A stretch of DNA of 48,143 nt from Ruminococcus sp. JC304 (GTDB lineage: Bacteria; Bacillota; Clostridia; Lachnospirales; Lachnospiraceae): the NCBI GenBank assembly GCA_000285855.2, contig HE978651.1, positions 122,821-170,963 of the forward strand, read 5' to 3'. The notes beneath the pieces were generated by a model. That model saw only the letters and a list, made by a program, of their open reading frames with translations. It did no database searches and was not told where the DNA came from. Shown in pieces: positions 1 through 7,925 of the stretch; positions within the stretch are counted from its first letter, which is position 1, and each line of letters starts with the position of its first letter. Made by a program: the position numbers and the translations under genes.

Positions 1-3000
1 CGGATCCCAGAACTACATCATATCCTGTTGCATCTTCAGATACTGTGTATGTTACAGTTACTGTGCTTCCTTTTACCTTTACGCTCTTAACGGTTGGTGT
101 GGAAGGTGTTGTAGCTGTTACTGTGAACTTAACGATGTTGGACCATTCGCCGAATACTTTCTTTCCTTCAGCGTTACGTTTCCAAGCGTGGCAGTATGCA
201 TAGTAAGTACCCTGCTGTACATAGTGGAAGTCTGTGTTTGTCTTCAGAATGTTCTTGCTTACACCTACACGGCCGTTCTTGTAGTCTTCTTCTGTAGCAA
301 TTACATAGTCATATCCAACTGCTTCATCTACTTCGCTGGAAAGTACAGGTGTTACAGTGTTGCCTTTAACAACTACGTTAGCGATCATTGCCTGACCAAC
401 TTTTGCAGACTCTAATGTAATTTCTTTAGAACCTGTATATTTTGTGCTGTTAGCTTTAGCTGTTACAGTTACTTTCTGTTTATCATCGCTGAATTTAACA
501 TCATATTCTGCAGCCGGAACGATAACAGTGCCGTTCAGTACAGTTACGTTGTTTTCTTTGTCAACGCTTACTGTTGTGTTTGCAAGGTCTTTTTTAGTCA
601 CTTTCCAAGTTAATTTTGCTGGAAGAGTTAATTTTGTATTGCTATAATCTGTTGTAATAGTGCTTCCGCTTACAGTTGCTGTTAAGTAAGCACCCTTACC
701 TTTGATTGTTACATCAGCAGCAAGCTGTGTTTTACCATCAGCTGTTACTTCTGTTACGCTTGTCTCTACAGTATAATCAACACCCTGTGTAAGTCTGTTT
801 CCTTTTGCATCAAGGATAACAACCTGTGGCTCTACAGGAAGGCCACCTGCATATTCAACGTCAGAGATCTTTTTAACCATATCGCTAGTGATTACTGCTG
901 TTGGATCAATCTTATACTGTAATGTAGCGATTGGGGCTTCTTTTTTGGTCGTAGCATTAAAATTCTTATGATTTCCGATACCATATGCATCTACTGTAGC
1001 TATACCAGCTTCAACATTCTTTGTATATCTTAATTCATAATCTTTTCCTTCAGTAAGGACGTTGCTATTTTTATCAACAACTACATATTTAGTTTTGAAA
1101 GAATCAATAGTAATGGCTTTTCCAGTGTAATATGCACCAGTAGTCTTGGAATCTAATACAGTACCCTTAGCTACAACCTTACTAAATTTAGCATCTAATT
1201 TAGGTGCAAATCCAGCCGTAATAGTAGCCGGTACAATCTTGAATGTGCCCTTGTATTCACCTTCAACTTTGGTGTTTCCAGGTACTGCTGTAATTGTAAA
1301 GTTGTATGTACCTACTTCAGTTGCATCTGCATCCCATGATACAGTATATTCACCTTTTTTAGTTATTGGGCTATACTCATCCAGTTTAGCGTTTCCAATT
1401 TTTACAGATTCTAATGCAAGAGTTTTAAAATCTACTGGATATCCTGTATATGTTACATCAAGATTTTTTCCATCAGATGCTTTACTTACGATAGTAGCAT
1501 TTGCAAGATTTGCTTTTGCAATTGTATAATCTACTGTAAGTGTTCCTGTATAGTTAGGAGCTTTACCAGTAATAGTTACATGTGCCGGACCTGCATTAGT
1601 TCCTGTTTTAGATGTAACAGTGTAATCTGTACCTTCTACAAGAACAGTTTCACCATCTTTTACAACTAATTTAGGGCTAACAGATTCGCCTGTATATACA
1701 TAAGTTCCTTCAACAGTTGCTGTGCAGTTCTTAAGATTTTTGGCTACAACAGCAGATGTAATATTTGTATAATAATATCCATCATTATTGGTCACAACAC
1801 CATTGATAGTGTAGTTTTTATTATTAAATACTACAACACCTTCCGCTGTTCTATCGCCTAAAGTAGCTTTTTTAGTGGTTGTTACAGTATACTCTTTTTC
1901 TGGTACAGCAACTTCTTTACCATCTGCAGTTTTAGTAACAACTTTTGCTACTACATCATAAGATTTCTTTCCTGCTGTATACTCAATATTCTTTCCATCA
2001 ACAAACGCTGTTGCTGTATTGATATCGAAGCTATAAGAAATTGTTCCTGCATAATTTCCTTTGAATACAAGTTTTACAGTAGCAGATTTTCCACTTACTG
2101 TTTTTGAATTAGTGTTATTCTCATATACAAGGTCATAATCTGTTCCCAGAACAAGCTTCTGATCTGTTACAGTAGCTGAGTTTTTAAGTACTAAATTAGA
2201 GAAAGCTTCTTTATAAGGTTCAATTGCAGAACCGGTGTATGTTTCATCGTTCAGCTGTGTCTGTGCACTATCTTTGAAAGTAAGGGCTTTTAAGAAGTCT
2301 GTTTTACTTTTTAATGGTTCAGTTCCAACCTTTGTTCCTTTTGGGAAAGAAAGGTCTAATGGAGTAATTGTTGCATTTACAACTGTGTAGTTTGCAGAGA
2401 ACTCATTTACAACATTTGTGCCTGCTGCAGAAGTAGGGCGGATAATTACCTTTCCGTTTCCTGTTGCAGTATTATTTGAAGTAACAATAGTAACTAAAGA
2501 GTTGGATGTTGCAGATTTTGTGAATGCACCTAAAACTGTTGCAGTATCAACTTTCTTGCCTGTTGTTTTATCTGTTAATGTAATATCTTCAAAGTTCACG
2601 GATTCGCCAACTTTTTTGGTTGCGATTGTTACATTATACTTATCTGCTAATTTGCTTAAATCTAATGCTTCGATTTTATAAGAACCAGAATAGCATTTTG
2701 CAGCACTTTTAGGATCCACAACACCAGCTGCAAAGTTATTGGTAATTAAGTCTGCGCCAGTTTTTTTATTATCTTTATAAAGAGTAACAGTAACTTTTTT
2801 GTGATCACCAACTGTTTTCTCACCGGCTACATCATATAATTCCGGAGAAATAACAGTATTTGTAAACTTATCGGTAACTACTACTGTTGGTTTGCTTACC
2901 TGGTCATTGTAGGAAGCTGTACCAGATACCTGAATAGAAATATTTGGCTCATTTGTTTTAGGATCAATTACTGGAGCTGGATTAATTGTAAATTTATAAT

Positions 3001-3856
3001 TATCATTTTTAATTGTGCCAATATAACCGTCTGATTCTACACCTTCTACTGAGAATTTGTATTCGCCAACGTTTTTAGCTTCTTTTTCACCATCAAATTT
3101 TACAAGAACGCTTGCTGGATCTGTGTAATTTGCGTTCTTTACTTCAACTGTTGGAGCCTGTACTGTTCCATTGTATGTAGTGGAAAAAGGTTTTGAAGTA
3201 TCAACAGTCCATGTACCGTTAGTTGTATTGCTGATATCAACTGCTTTTACAGTTGCTGTCTGTTCAAATACAGCTTCATTTTCACCTTCTACATAGAACT
3301 TTACAGTAACCTGTTTGCTATTTTTATAAGCATCTAAGCCAACATTCTTTTTAGCTAATTCAGCAACGATTCTACTTAAATCAGTTGTACCAGTTGTACC
3401 ATCAGTATTAGTAAATTCCACTGTTTTGCCGTTAAGCATATCTGTTCCGCTGTAAATTTCTATCTTTGTAACCTTTTTAGGAACAGTATTTTTATCAAGT
3501 ACTTCAAATTTGGCAGCATCTGTTACGCCATCTTTTACTGCAAATGTAAGACCTGTTGCCCAATCTTTGCTCTTTAATTCCATATTTGTATTTACAGTAT
3601 AGCCATCTGCTACCTGTGCAGTAGAAACTTCTTCAGCAGCGTCATCAACAACTGGTGCGTCTACTGTTTCGTCAGAAAATGCTTCTGTATCTTCTGCAAC
3701 TGGAGCTGCAGCTTCGGATGTTACTGCTACGTCAGAACCATCGCTGAACTCAGCAGCCCATACCGGCACATTAGAAGTAGCAAGCATTGCAACTACAAGA
3801 GACATACTTAATGTCTTTTTAGCCATGCCCTTCTTTGTGTTTTTAATCTTTGTCAT
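1..3856 (-). CDS. Large secreted repeat surface protein, copy 1 (C-terminus beyond window)
   Basis: An open frame runs leftward from the ATG at 3856 to the window edge, about 1285 codons. The N-terminus is a signal peptide with a Lys-rich n-region and a hydrophobic core ending in VPVWAAEF. An acidic, Thr/Ala-rich linker follows, then many ~90-residue beta-type modules with motifs of the kind 'YTGS..I' and 'G.DY.V', typical of Lachnospiraceae surface proteins. The left end carries fibronectin-III-like modules; its last visible residues, GYDVVLGS, match the copy at 8826-12602, so roughly 70 residues are missing. The first ~35 residues and the C-terminal modules are close to identical to copy 2, while the middle diverges. 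No LPXTG or SLH motif is visible. Binding target is unknown; adhesin or matrix role is an inference. A Shine-Dalgarno GGGGAA lies ~9 nt before the ATG. Confidence 0.9.
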   Translation of the reverse strand, partial: MTKIKNTKKGMAKKTLSMSLVVAMLATSNVPVWAAEFSDGSDVAVTSEAAAPVAEDTEAFSDETVDAPVVDDAAEEVSTAQVADGYTVNTNMELKSKDWATGLTFAVKDGVTDAAKFEVLDKNTVPKKVTKIEIYSGTDMLNGKTVEFTNTDGTTGTTDLSRIVAELAKKNVGLDAYKNSKQVTVKFYVEGENEAVFEQTATVKAVDISNTTNGTWTVDTSKPFSTTYNGTVQAPTVEVKNANYTDPASVLVKFDGEKEAKNVGEYKFSVEGVESDGYIGTIKNDNYKFTINPAPVIDPKTNEPNISIQVSGTASYNDQVSKPTVVVTDKFTNTVISPELYDVAGEKTVGDHKKVTVTLYKDNKKTGADLITNNFAAGVVDPKSAAKCYSGSYKIEALDLSKLADKYNVTIATKKVGESVNFEDITLTDKTTGKKVDTATVLGAFTKSATSNSLVTIVTSNNTATGNGKVIIRPTSAAGTNVVNEFSANYTVVNATITPLDLSFPKGTKVGTEPLKSKTDFLKALTFKDSAQTQLNDETYTGSAIEPYKEAFSNLVLKNSATVTDQKLVLGTDYDLVYENNTNSKTVSGKSATVKLVFKGNYAGTISYSFDINTATAFVDGKNIEYTAGKKSYDVVAKVVTKTADGKEVAVPEKEYTVTTTKKATLGDRTAEGVVVFNNKNYTINGVVTNNDGYYYTNITSAVVAKNLKNCTATVEGTYVYTGESVSPKLVVKDGETVLVEGTDYTVTSKTGTNAGPAHVTITGKAPNYTGTLTVDYTIAKANLANATIVSKASDGKNLDVTYTGYPVDFKTLALESVKIGNAKLDEYSPITKKGEYTVSWDADATEVGTYNFTITAVPGNTKVEGEYKGTFKIVPATITAGFAPKLDAKFSKVVAKGTVLDSKTTGAYYTGKAITIDSFKTKYVVVDKNSNVLTEGKDYELRYTKNVEAGIATVDAYGIGNHKNFNATTKKEAPIATLQYKIDPTAVITSDMVKKISDVEYAGGLPVEPQVVILDAKGNRLTQGVDYTVETSVTEVTADGKTQLAADVTIKGKGAYLTATVSGSTITTDYSNTKLTLPAKLTWKVTKKDLANTTVSVDKENNVTVLNGTVIVPAAEYDVKFSDDKQKVTVTAKANSTKYTGSKEITLESAKVGQAMIANVVVKGNTVTPVLSSEVDEAVGYDYVIATEEDYKNGRVGVSKNILKTNTDFHYVQQGTYYAYCHAWKRNAEGKKVFGEWSNIVKFTVTATTPSTPTVKSVKVKGSTVTVTYTVSEDATGYDVVLGS

Positions 3857-4000
3857 GATTATAGTTCCCCTTGGGGTGGTGTACAGGTTATTTTTGGAGG
3901 AATTTTCGTGTGGTGAATTGCTCTCAGAATTGGAGAATAGCTGTTTTTGTGATTTATAAGTGGATAATTATTGGTACTGATATTAGAAATAGACAGTTAT
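3857..4000 (-). repeat. Conserved leader of surface protein copy 1
   Basis: This 144-bp stretch upstream of the copy 1 start is nearly identical to 12603-12747 upstream of copy 2, with scattered substitutions. Homology stops just after the shared CAGTTAT. It must hold the 5' untranslated region and possibly the promoter; I could not fix a convincing -35/-10 pair. The sequence beyond it, to 4156, shows no gene and no homology to the second copy. Confidence 0.8.
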
Positions 4001-4156
4001 TGCAAAACAACATGACACTGTATTGAAAAAATTCTTCTATTTTTACTCTGTCATTTTCTCCGGGGTCTGCCCTGACAGAAAAGAAGCATTTGACGGATTT
4101 TTATTTCTGGGTTATCATGAAAATATAAAAGAAGATTTCATTTGCAGGAGTATCTC

Positions 4157-4721
4157 ATGAAGGTAAAAAACAGTATTTCCACAACAATGAGAACCTTAAA
4201 AGGCAAAGAAACCAAAGACAAAGCGGCAAAAAATATTTTTTCATATAAGCCGATCATGGGTAATATTCTAAAGTACACGGTAGCAGAATACCGTATCCTA
4301 TTACAAGATACATAATTATAAAAATGAAGGCTTCCGTGTTCCTGACATTCGGATCGATGCTGCAGAAGCAGACCTTATGGAAGTTGTCATAGTACGTCTT
4401 GGAGGGGAAGAGCAAAATGAAAAAGGACTGATGGACCTTTTATATGGTGTATTTTCCGGTAATCAGAAGAAAGTACTGTCTTACATTCCGGATTCAGACA
4501 GTCAGATCCGGCAGAAGGAGGTGTCCGATATGTTGAGTATGATTTCCTATGCAGAAGAAAGAGGCGAGAAAAAAGGCGAAAAGAAAGGCATTAAGAAGGG
4601 TGAGAATCGTCTTGGGATGCTTATGAAAATACTTTTAGATAATAAACGTTATGCAGATGCGAAAAGAGCATCTGAAGATGAAACATACAGGGAACAATTA
4701 TATAAAGAGTTTGAAATCTAG
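4157..4721 (+). pseudogene. Decayed PD-(D/E)XK (Rpn-type) transposase/nuclease
   Basis: The start at 4157 has an AGGAG box and encodes 52 codons resembling the N-terminus of Lachnospiraceae Rpn/PD-(D/E)XK proteins (KETKDKAAKNIFSYKPIMGN), then stops at 4313-4315. The family's C-terminal part follows in another frame to 4721: a 'YKNEGFRVPDIRIDAAEADL' stretch, then a MEVVIV strand, a helical part and the hallmark Lys/Gly/Glu run GEKKGEKKGIKKGE. The catalytic middle found in full-length members (about 300 residues) is missing, so this is a deletion remnant. Known members promote recombination in Enterobacteria; this copy should be inactive. It lies exactly where the ATPase gene of the duplicated block has been lost, so it may mark the event. 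Confidence 0.75.
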
Positions 4722-4740
4722 TTAGCGGTTTCCTTGTACC

Positions 4741-4815
4741 AGACAGTCCCTTTTGGCGTATCACACACAAAACCCTGCATACACCAGTACAATATGGTAG
4801 TTTTCTTTTTCCCTG
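4741..4815 (-). pseudogene. 75-bp remnant of the ATPase/DUF4143 gene 3' end
   Basis: By eye 73 of 75 bases match 12793-12867. The segment covers the right arm of the ATPase terminator, the TGA stop (4761-4763) and about the last 17 codons, which read in reverse KENYHIVLVYAGFCV before stop. Homology ends at CCCTG (4811-4815). It shows that the ancestral duplication of the surface-protein gene extended into the neighbouring ATPase gene. No functional product is expected. Confidence 0.85.
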
Positions 4816-4868
4816 TGATTATTCTCGGTGTTTAGATTCCATCGGGGCACAAAACATAAAAATAGTAT

Positions 4869-4964
4869 TATACCCGTTCGGGATGATTTAATATAGAAAT
4901 ATATAAATTATACCCGAACGGGATTTTTGTATATAATTCACTTGAAATTATACCCGGACGGGAT
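4869..4964. promoter_or_regulatory. Three HipB-type operators, 40 bp apart
   Basis: Three copies of a palindromic site, TATACCCGNNCGGGAT, have CCCGNNCGGG cores at 4873-4882, 4913-4922 and 4953-4962. Spacing is exactly 40 bp, so all three lie on nearly the same DNA face. A TATAAT at 4932-4937 lies between sites 2 and 3, and site 3 ends 5 bp before the hipB start, where it also supplies the only purine-rich ribosome site. HipB proteins bind inverted repeats of this general kind; cooperative autorepression of the hipBST operon is inferred. Confidence 0.8.
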
Positions 4965-4968
4965 TAAT

Positions 4969-5178
4969 ATGTTTAATATGAGTACAATTGGAGATTATAT
5001 AAAAAAAGAAAGAAAAAAAGCAGGGCTGACGCAGGAGGATTTTGCAATCCGTTCCGGACTTGGACTTCGTTTTGTAAGGGAATTGGAAAAGGGAAAAGAA
5101 ACGGTGCGTCTGGACAAAGTGAATCAGGCACTGGCAATGTTTGGGAAAGAAGCTGTACCAGGAAAAAAGGAGGAATAG
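4969..5178 (+). CDS. hipB: HipB-like XRE antitoxin/repressor of a HipBST module
   Basis: A 69-residue protein with a Cro/C1-type helix-turn-helix (IGDYIKKERKKAGLTQEDFA, then SGLGLRFVRELEKGKET), matching HipB. An upstream ATG at 4927 in frame would precede the TATAAT at 4932 and lie between operators, so the ATG at 4969 is preferred; 4978 is a second option. It is the first gene of a three-gene operon, separated from the next by 3 bp. In known HipBST systems HipB represses the operon and joins a complex with HipS and HipT. The three palindromes immediately upstream are its likely targets. The Lys-rich tail PGKKEE carries no further domain. Confidence 0.85.
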   Translation: MFNMSTIGDYIKKERKKAGLTQEDFAIRSGLGLRFVRELEKGKETVRLDKVNQALAMFGKEAVPGKKEE

Positions 5179-5181
5179 CAG

Positions 5182-5514
5182 GTGGAGTCAGAATATAGAA
5201 AAGGATATGTATATATTCAAAATCATTTTTCCGGAATTATTGCAGAAACTGAGGAAGGGTATATTTTTACTTATGACCAGGATTATCTGGACAGAGAAGA
5301 TGCAGTGGCAGTAAGCCTGACACTTCCATTACGTCAGGAGCCTTATGAAACAACCATATTGTTTCCTTTTTTTGACGGACTGATTCCGGAAGGATGGCTT
5401 CTGGGAGTGGTCAGCCGAAACTGGAAAATCAACCAGAAAGACCGATTTGGATTACTGTTATCTGCCTGCAGAGACTGCATTGGAGATGTTTGTATCAGGA
5501 GAGAAAAGATATGA
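5182..5514 (+). CDS. hipS: HipS-like antitoxin (stand-alone HipA N-terminal subdomain)
   Basis: This 110-residue protein corresponds to the N-terminal subdomain of HipA kinases (couple_hipA family). It contains FPFFDGLIPEGWLL, the equivalent of HipA's 'FFENLLPEG', and ends after RDCIGDV, where a full-length HipA would run on into its kinase core. The start is GTG at 5182, with an AGGAGG box 8 nt upstream overlapping the end of hipB. Its TGA overlaps the hipT ATG in an ATGA, so translation is probably coupled. In the characterised E. coli HipBST system the small HipS protein, not HipB, neutralises the kinase; the same is inferred here. The tidy end at the domain border argues against a sequencing frameshift in a single hipA gene. 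Confidence 0.82.
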   Translation: MESEYRKGYVYIQNHFSGIIAETEEGYIFTYDQDYLDREDAVAVSLTLPLRQEPYETTILFPFFDGLIPEGWLLGVVSRNWKINQKDRFGLLLSACRDCIGDVCIRREKI

Positions 5515-6470
5515 AATGTTTGTGTTGTGGAAAGCCAATAACAAATAGTGCAACGAATGTGGAAAAAGAATGGTACTGGCACCAAAAGTGTGTAAAGAGA
5601 TTCTTTCAGACAGATGAATTACCAATCTTGGATATTACGAAAGATCAACTGGAAATCCTGGCAAATGAAACAGTAAATGAGGGACTTACCGTGCCGGGAG
5701 TTCAGAAAAAGCTTTCCCTGCATTTATCAACAGATCTTAATGCAAGGCTTACAATCGTGGACTATCCGACAGGATATATCCTGAAGCCGCAGACGGAAGA
5801 ATTTCATAATATGCCGGAATTTGAGGATCTGGCAATGCGTCTCGCAGAAATTATGGGAATCCGGACTGTTCCCCATGCTCTTATAAAAATGAATGATGAA
5901 TACGCATATATTACCAAAAGGATAGACCGGGAAATATCAGAAAAAGAGACCAAATTATATGCCATGGAAGACTTCTGCCAGCTGTCTTACAGACTGACGC
6001 AGGATAAATATAAAGGTTCTTATGAACAATGCGGAAGAATCATAAAAAAATATTCTGCAACACCGGGCTTAGACCTGTCAGAGCTGTTTCTGCGTGTTGT
6101 TGGATCTTTCGTTATGGGAAATTCAGATATGCATTTGAAAAACTTTTCACTAAAGGAAACGGAGCCTGGCAGCAGAAATTTCCAATTATCAAAAGCATAC
6201 GATATGCTTCCTGTTAATGTGATCATGCCAGAAGATAAAGAACAGCTGGCACTCACAATAAATGGCAAAAAACGTAATATTCATAAAAAAGAATTTCGGA
6301 TACTGGCAGAATCCTGCGGGATCCCATTAAATTCTGCGGAACGTATGATGAAAAAAGTATGCTCATTAAAGACAAAACTTTTTGCACAGATAGAAGAATC
6401 TTACTTGTCAGCAGCGCAAAAAGAGCAAATAGAGGAACTTATTTCAAAAAGGCTTGATATTTTGAGTTAG
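5511..6470 (+). CDS. hipT: HipT-like Ser/Thr kinase toxin with N-terminal zinc-ribbon-like motif
   Basis: A 319-residue HipA-family kinase lacking the N-terminal subdomain, which is supplied by hipS. Visible motifs: a Gly-rich loop LTVPGVQKKLSL (59-70), the ATP-site lysine in GYILKP (K92), the catalytic loop MGNSDMHLKNF (D206) and the metal-binding YDMLP (D231). Known HipA/HipT kinases phosphorylate aminoacyl-tRNA synthetases, stalling translation; the substrate here is unknown. Where E. coli HipT has a Ser-Ile-Ser autophosphorylation motif this protein reads Thr-Val-Pro (60-62), so the second phosphosite is absent. The first 27 residues hold C3, C6, H24 and C27, a possible zinc site. The start at 5511 is set by the ATGA overlap with hipS. 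Confidence 0.85.
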   Translation: MKCLCCGKPITNSATNVEKEWYWHQKCVKRFFQTDELPILDITKDQLEILANETVNEGLTVPGVQKKLSLHLSTDLNARLTIVDYPTGYILKPQTEEFHNMPEFEDLAMRLAEIMGIRTVPHALIKMNDEYAYITKRIDREISEKETKLYAMEDFCQLSYRLTQDKYKGSYEQCGRIIKKYSATPGLDLSELFLRVVGSFVMGNSDMHLKNFSLKETEPGSRNFQLSKAYDMLPVNVIMPEDKEQLALTINGKKRNIHKKEFRILAESCGIPLNSAERMMKKVCSLKTKLFAQIEESYLSAAQKEQIEELISKRLDILS

Positions 6471-6487
6471 ATAAAAGGCTGTTCACA

Positions 6488-6516
6488 TTGCCAAAAAGTA
6501 TCGTTTGTTTTATACT
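6488..6516 (+). promoter_or_regulatory. Promoter of the NTase/HEPN pair
   Basis: TTGCCA (6488-6493) and TATACT (6511-6516) are separated by 17 bp, a good sigma-A promoter, in the 76-bp gap between hipT and the nucleotidyltransferase gene. The pair can therefore be transcribed apart from hipBST. It places the transcription start near 6523, downstream of an in-frame ATG at 6505, which supports translation from 6547. Confidence 0.7.
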
Positions 6517-6546
6517 GAAAATGATAGAAAGGAGGAATGGATTTAT

Positions 6547-6888
6547 ATGCCACAGACAATTCATACACTGCTTATTCAATACTTATCAGAGATACAAAAG
6601 ATATATGGGGCGCACTTAAAAAGCGTGATTCTATATGGTTCCTATGCCAGAGGAGATTATACACCAGATTCAGACATAGATATAATGATTCTGGTAGATC
6701 TTTCCGTAGAAGAAATGGATGCATATTCAGATGCTCTTTCAGAACTTGGATTTAAATATAATGTTCAGCATGATATATGGATGATGCCTGTAGTGAAAAA
6801 TCAGCAGCATTTTTACCACTGGGCAGCGTCTTATCCATTTTATTCTAATGTTCAAAAGGAGGGAGTTGTTTTATATGAAGCAGCCTGA
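6547..6888 (+). CDS. MNT-type minimal nucleotidyltransferase
   Basis: A 113-residue minimal nucleotidyltransferase. The family signature is intact: GSYARGDYTPDSDIDI (G31-S32, then D43 and D45 as metal ligands), with D76 in NVQHDIW as a probable third carboxylate. The chosen ATG at 6547 follows an AAGGAGG box at 6529-6536 and lies after the inferred transcription start. It overlaps the HEPN gene by 14 bp. In studied MNT/HEPN pairs the nucleotidyltransferase is the antitoxin and AMPylates the HEPN RNase; the same division of labour is inferred here. Which tyrosine of the partner would be modified cannot be told. Confidence 0.85.
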   Translation: MPQTIHTLLIQYLSEIQKIYGAHLKSVILYGSYARGDYTPDSDIDIMILVDLSVEEMDAYSDALSELGFKYNVQHDIWMMPVVKNQQHFYHWAASYPFYSNVQKEGVVLYEAA

Positions 6889-7333
6889 CTCCATTGATGT
6901 GGGAACTCAGATGGATGTGGTACGGCATCGCCTGAATGTTGCAAGAGAAGATCTGGAAACAGCTCATCTTACATTCGAAGCAGAACAGTATCGTGGAGCA
7001 AATAACAGAGCTTACTACAGTATATTTCATACAATATGTGCAGTACTTGCGAAAGAAGGAGTCGCTTTTAAACGCCATAAGGATACACTTAGCTATTTTA
7101 ATAAAAATTATGTGCAACCAGAAATTTTTCCACGTGAATTAGGCAGGAAAATTGTGAAAGCTGAAGAAATTCGACATGCAAGTGATTACGATACTTTTTA
7201 TATAGCTTCGAAAATGATAACTGCAGAACAAATTGAAACGGCAGAAAAAATCCTGGAATTGGCAGAGAAATATTTATTTGCAGAATCAGAGAGCCCATCT
7301 GAAGATGAAAATACCAATAAACCAGAGCAGTAA
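6875..7333 (+). CDS. HEPN-domain protein, likely toxin partner of the NTase
   Basis: A 152-residue all-helical HEPN protein of the PF05168 type. It shows RAYYSIFH (R45 and H52, an R-X6-H arrangement often linked to RNase activity in HEPN proteins) and EIRHASDYD (100-106), a second conserved HEPN signature. The last ~15 residues are acidic and disordered. The ATG at 6875 has an AAAGGAGGG box about 10 nt upstream; an in-frame ATG at 6848 lacks one. It overlaps the nucleotidyltransferase gene by 14 bp and ends before a strong terminator. Families of this type act as ribonucleases or tRNA-modifying toxins, but this subfamily does not carry the RX4HXY motif of the best-studied HepT, so the mechanism may differ. 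Confidence 0.82.
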   Translation: MKQPDSIDVGTQMDVVRHRLNVAREDLETAHLTFEAEQYRGANNRAYYSIFHTICAVLAKEGVAFKRHKDTLSYFNKNYVQPEIFPRELGRKIVKAEEIRHASDYDTFYIASKMITAEQIETAEKILELAEKYLFAESESPSEDENTNKPEQ

Positions 7334-7345
7334 TAATCCACAATC

Positions 7346-7392
7346 AAAACCATCCCGACTATTGAGCTCATTCTTATAGTTGGGATGGTTTT
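7346..7392 (+). terminator. Terminator of the NTase/HEPN operon
   Basis: A 17-bp stem (7346-7362 with 7376-7392, one G-T pair) and 13-nt loop. The arms begin with AAAACCATCCC and end with GGGATGGTTTT, so it can act in both directions. It starts 12 bp after the HEPN stop. Confidence 0.88.
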
Positions 7393-7460
7393 ATGTATGG
7401 GTAACGAATTTTATGTTATATAAATTTTAGAATTCTTTTATGTGGAGATTATTATCTTTC

Positions 7461-7802
7461 CGGTTATTTTCGATGGTCAGACCCCTCCAGGCCTGATCTG
7501 CCTACAGTAATCAGATTGTCACCTGCCAGGGAAAAGCCTGTTACCTGGCATCCGGTATAGTTCTGGCCTGCAGGTCCCATAAATGGGAAAATATTGACAG
7601 CACTGCGCTGCGCAATATGTCCATCGGAAGATGCTGAGAAGGAAGACAGGATCAAGCCTCTGTCATAAGCATCTCCATGATCCAGGAAGTATACGTTAGA
7701 TCCGTCATTTACAACGAACTGATTAAAGGAATGGCTGCAATAAGGCATGTCAGAATTGATCAGTGTCATATCCTGCGGTTATTTTCGATGGTCAGCCCCC
7801 TC
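7461..7802. repeat. Pair of 27-bp direct repeats, 315 bp apart
   Basis: CGGTTATTTTCGATGGTCAG followed by M-CCCCTC occurs at 7461-7487 and 7776-7802 with one mismatch. The offset of 315 bp is exactly 105 codons in the frame of the enclosed surface-protein fragment, and both copies place the same TAA in that frame. The pattern fits a duplication or excision scar around the fragment. Just beyond the right copy a 9-bp inverted repeat, TCACAGATC/GATCTGTGA (7801-7809 and 7843-7851), brackets 33 bp with no identifiable gene. Confidence 0.75.
7464..7769 (-). pseudogene. Fragment of a beta-propeller-like surface protein
   Basis: An open frame of 101 codons without its own N- or C-terminal parts. Motifs such as MPYCSHSFNQFVVNDG, YFLDHGDAYDRG and VTGFSLAGDNLITVGRS resemble part of large secreted Clostridia proteins that carry 'CSHSFNQF..DG...Y..DHGDAYPR' segments; this is recognised from memory of the family. 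There is no signal peptide or convincing ribosome site, and the frame is bounded on each side by the same direct-repeat stop. It is best read as a leftover of a third surface-protein gene, not an expressed gene. The GC-rich codon use differs sharply from the AT-rich PIN gene next to it. Confidence 0.55.
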
Positions 7803-7925
7803 ACAGATCGCGCAAAAATGCCAATGACACAAAACTTGACAGATCTGTGACATGGGAGCAATTCTGATTAGTGACGAACTGAGAAATCAGCAACAATTTT
7901 CTTCCGACGCTAATAGCATTAACAA

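Noticed and set aside
5182-6470. hipS and hipT as one hipA gene broken by a frameshift
   Set aside because: The break lies exactly at a domain border, with an ATGA start-stop overlap and a new N-terminal Cys/His motif, as in known three-gene HipBST systems.
7461-7802. 27-bp direct repeats as attL/attR of the serine recombinase
   Set aside because: They enclose only 288 bp of a gene fragment and lie over 6 kb from the recombinase; serine recombinase sites usually share only a very short core.
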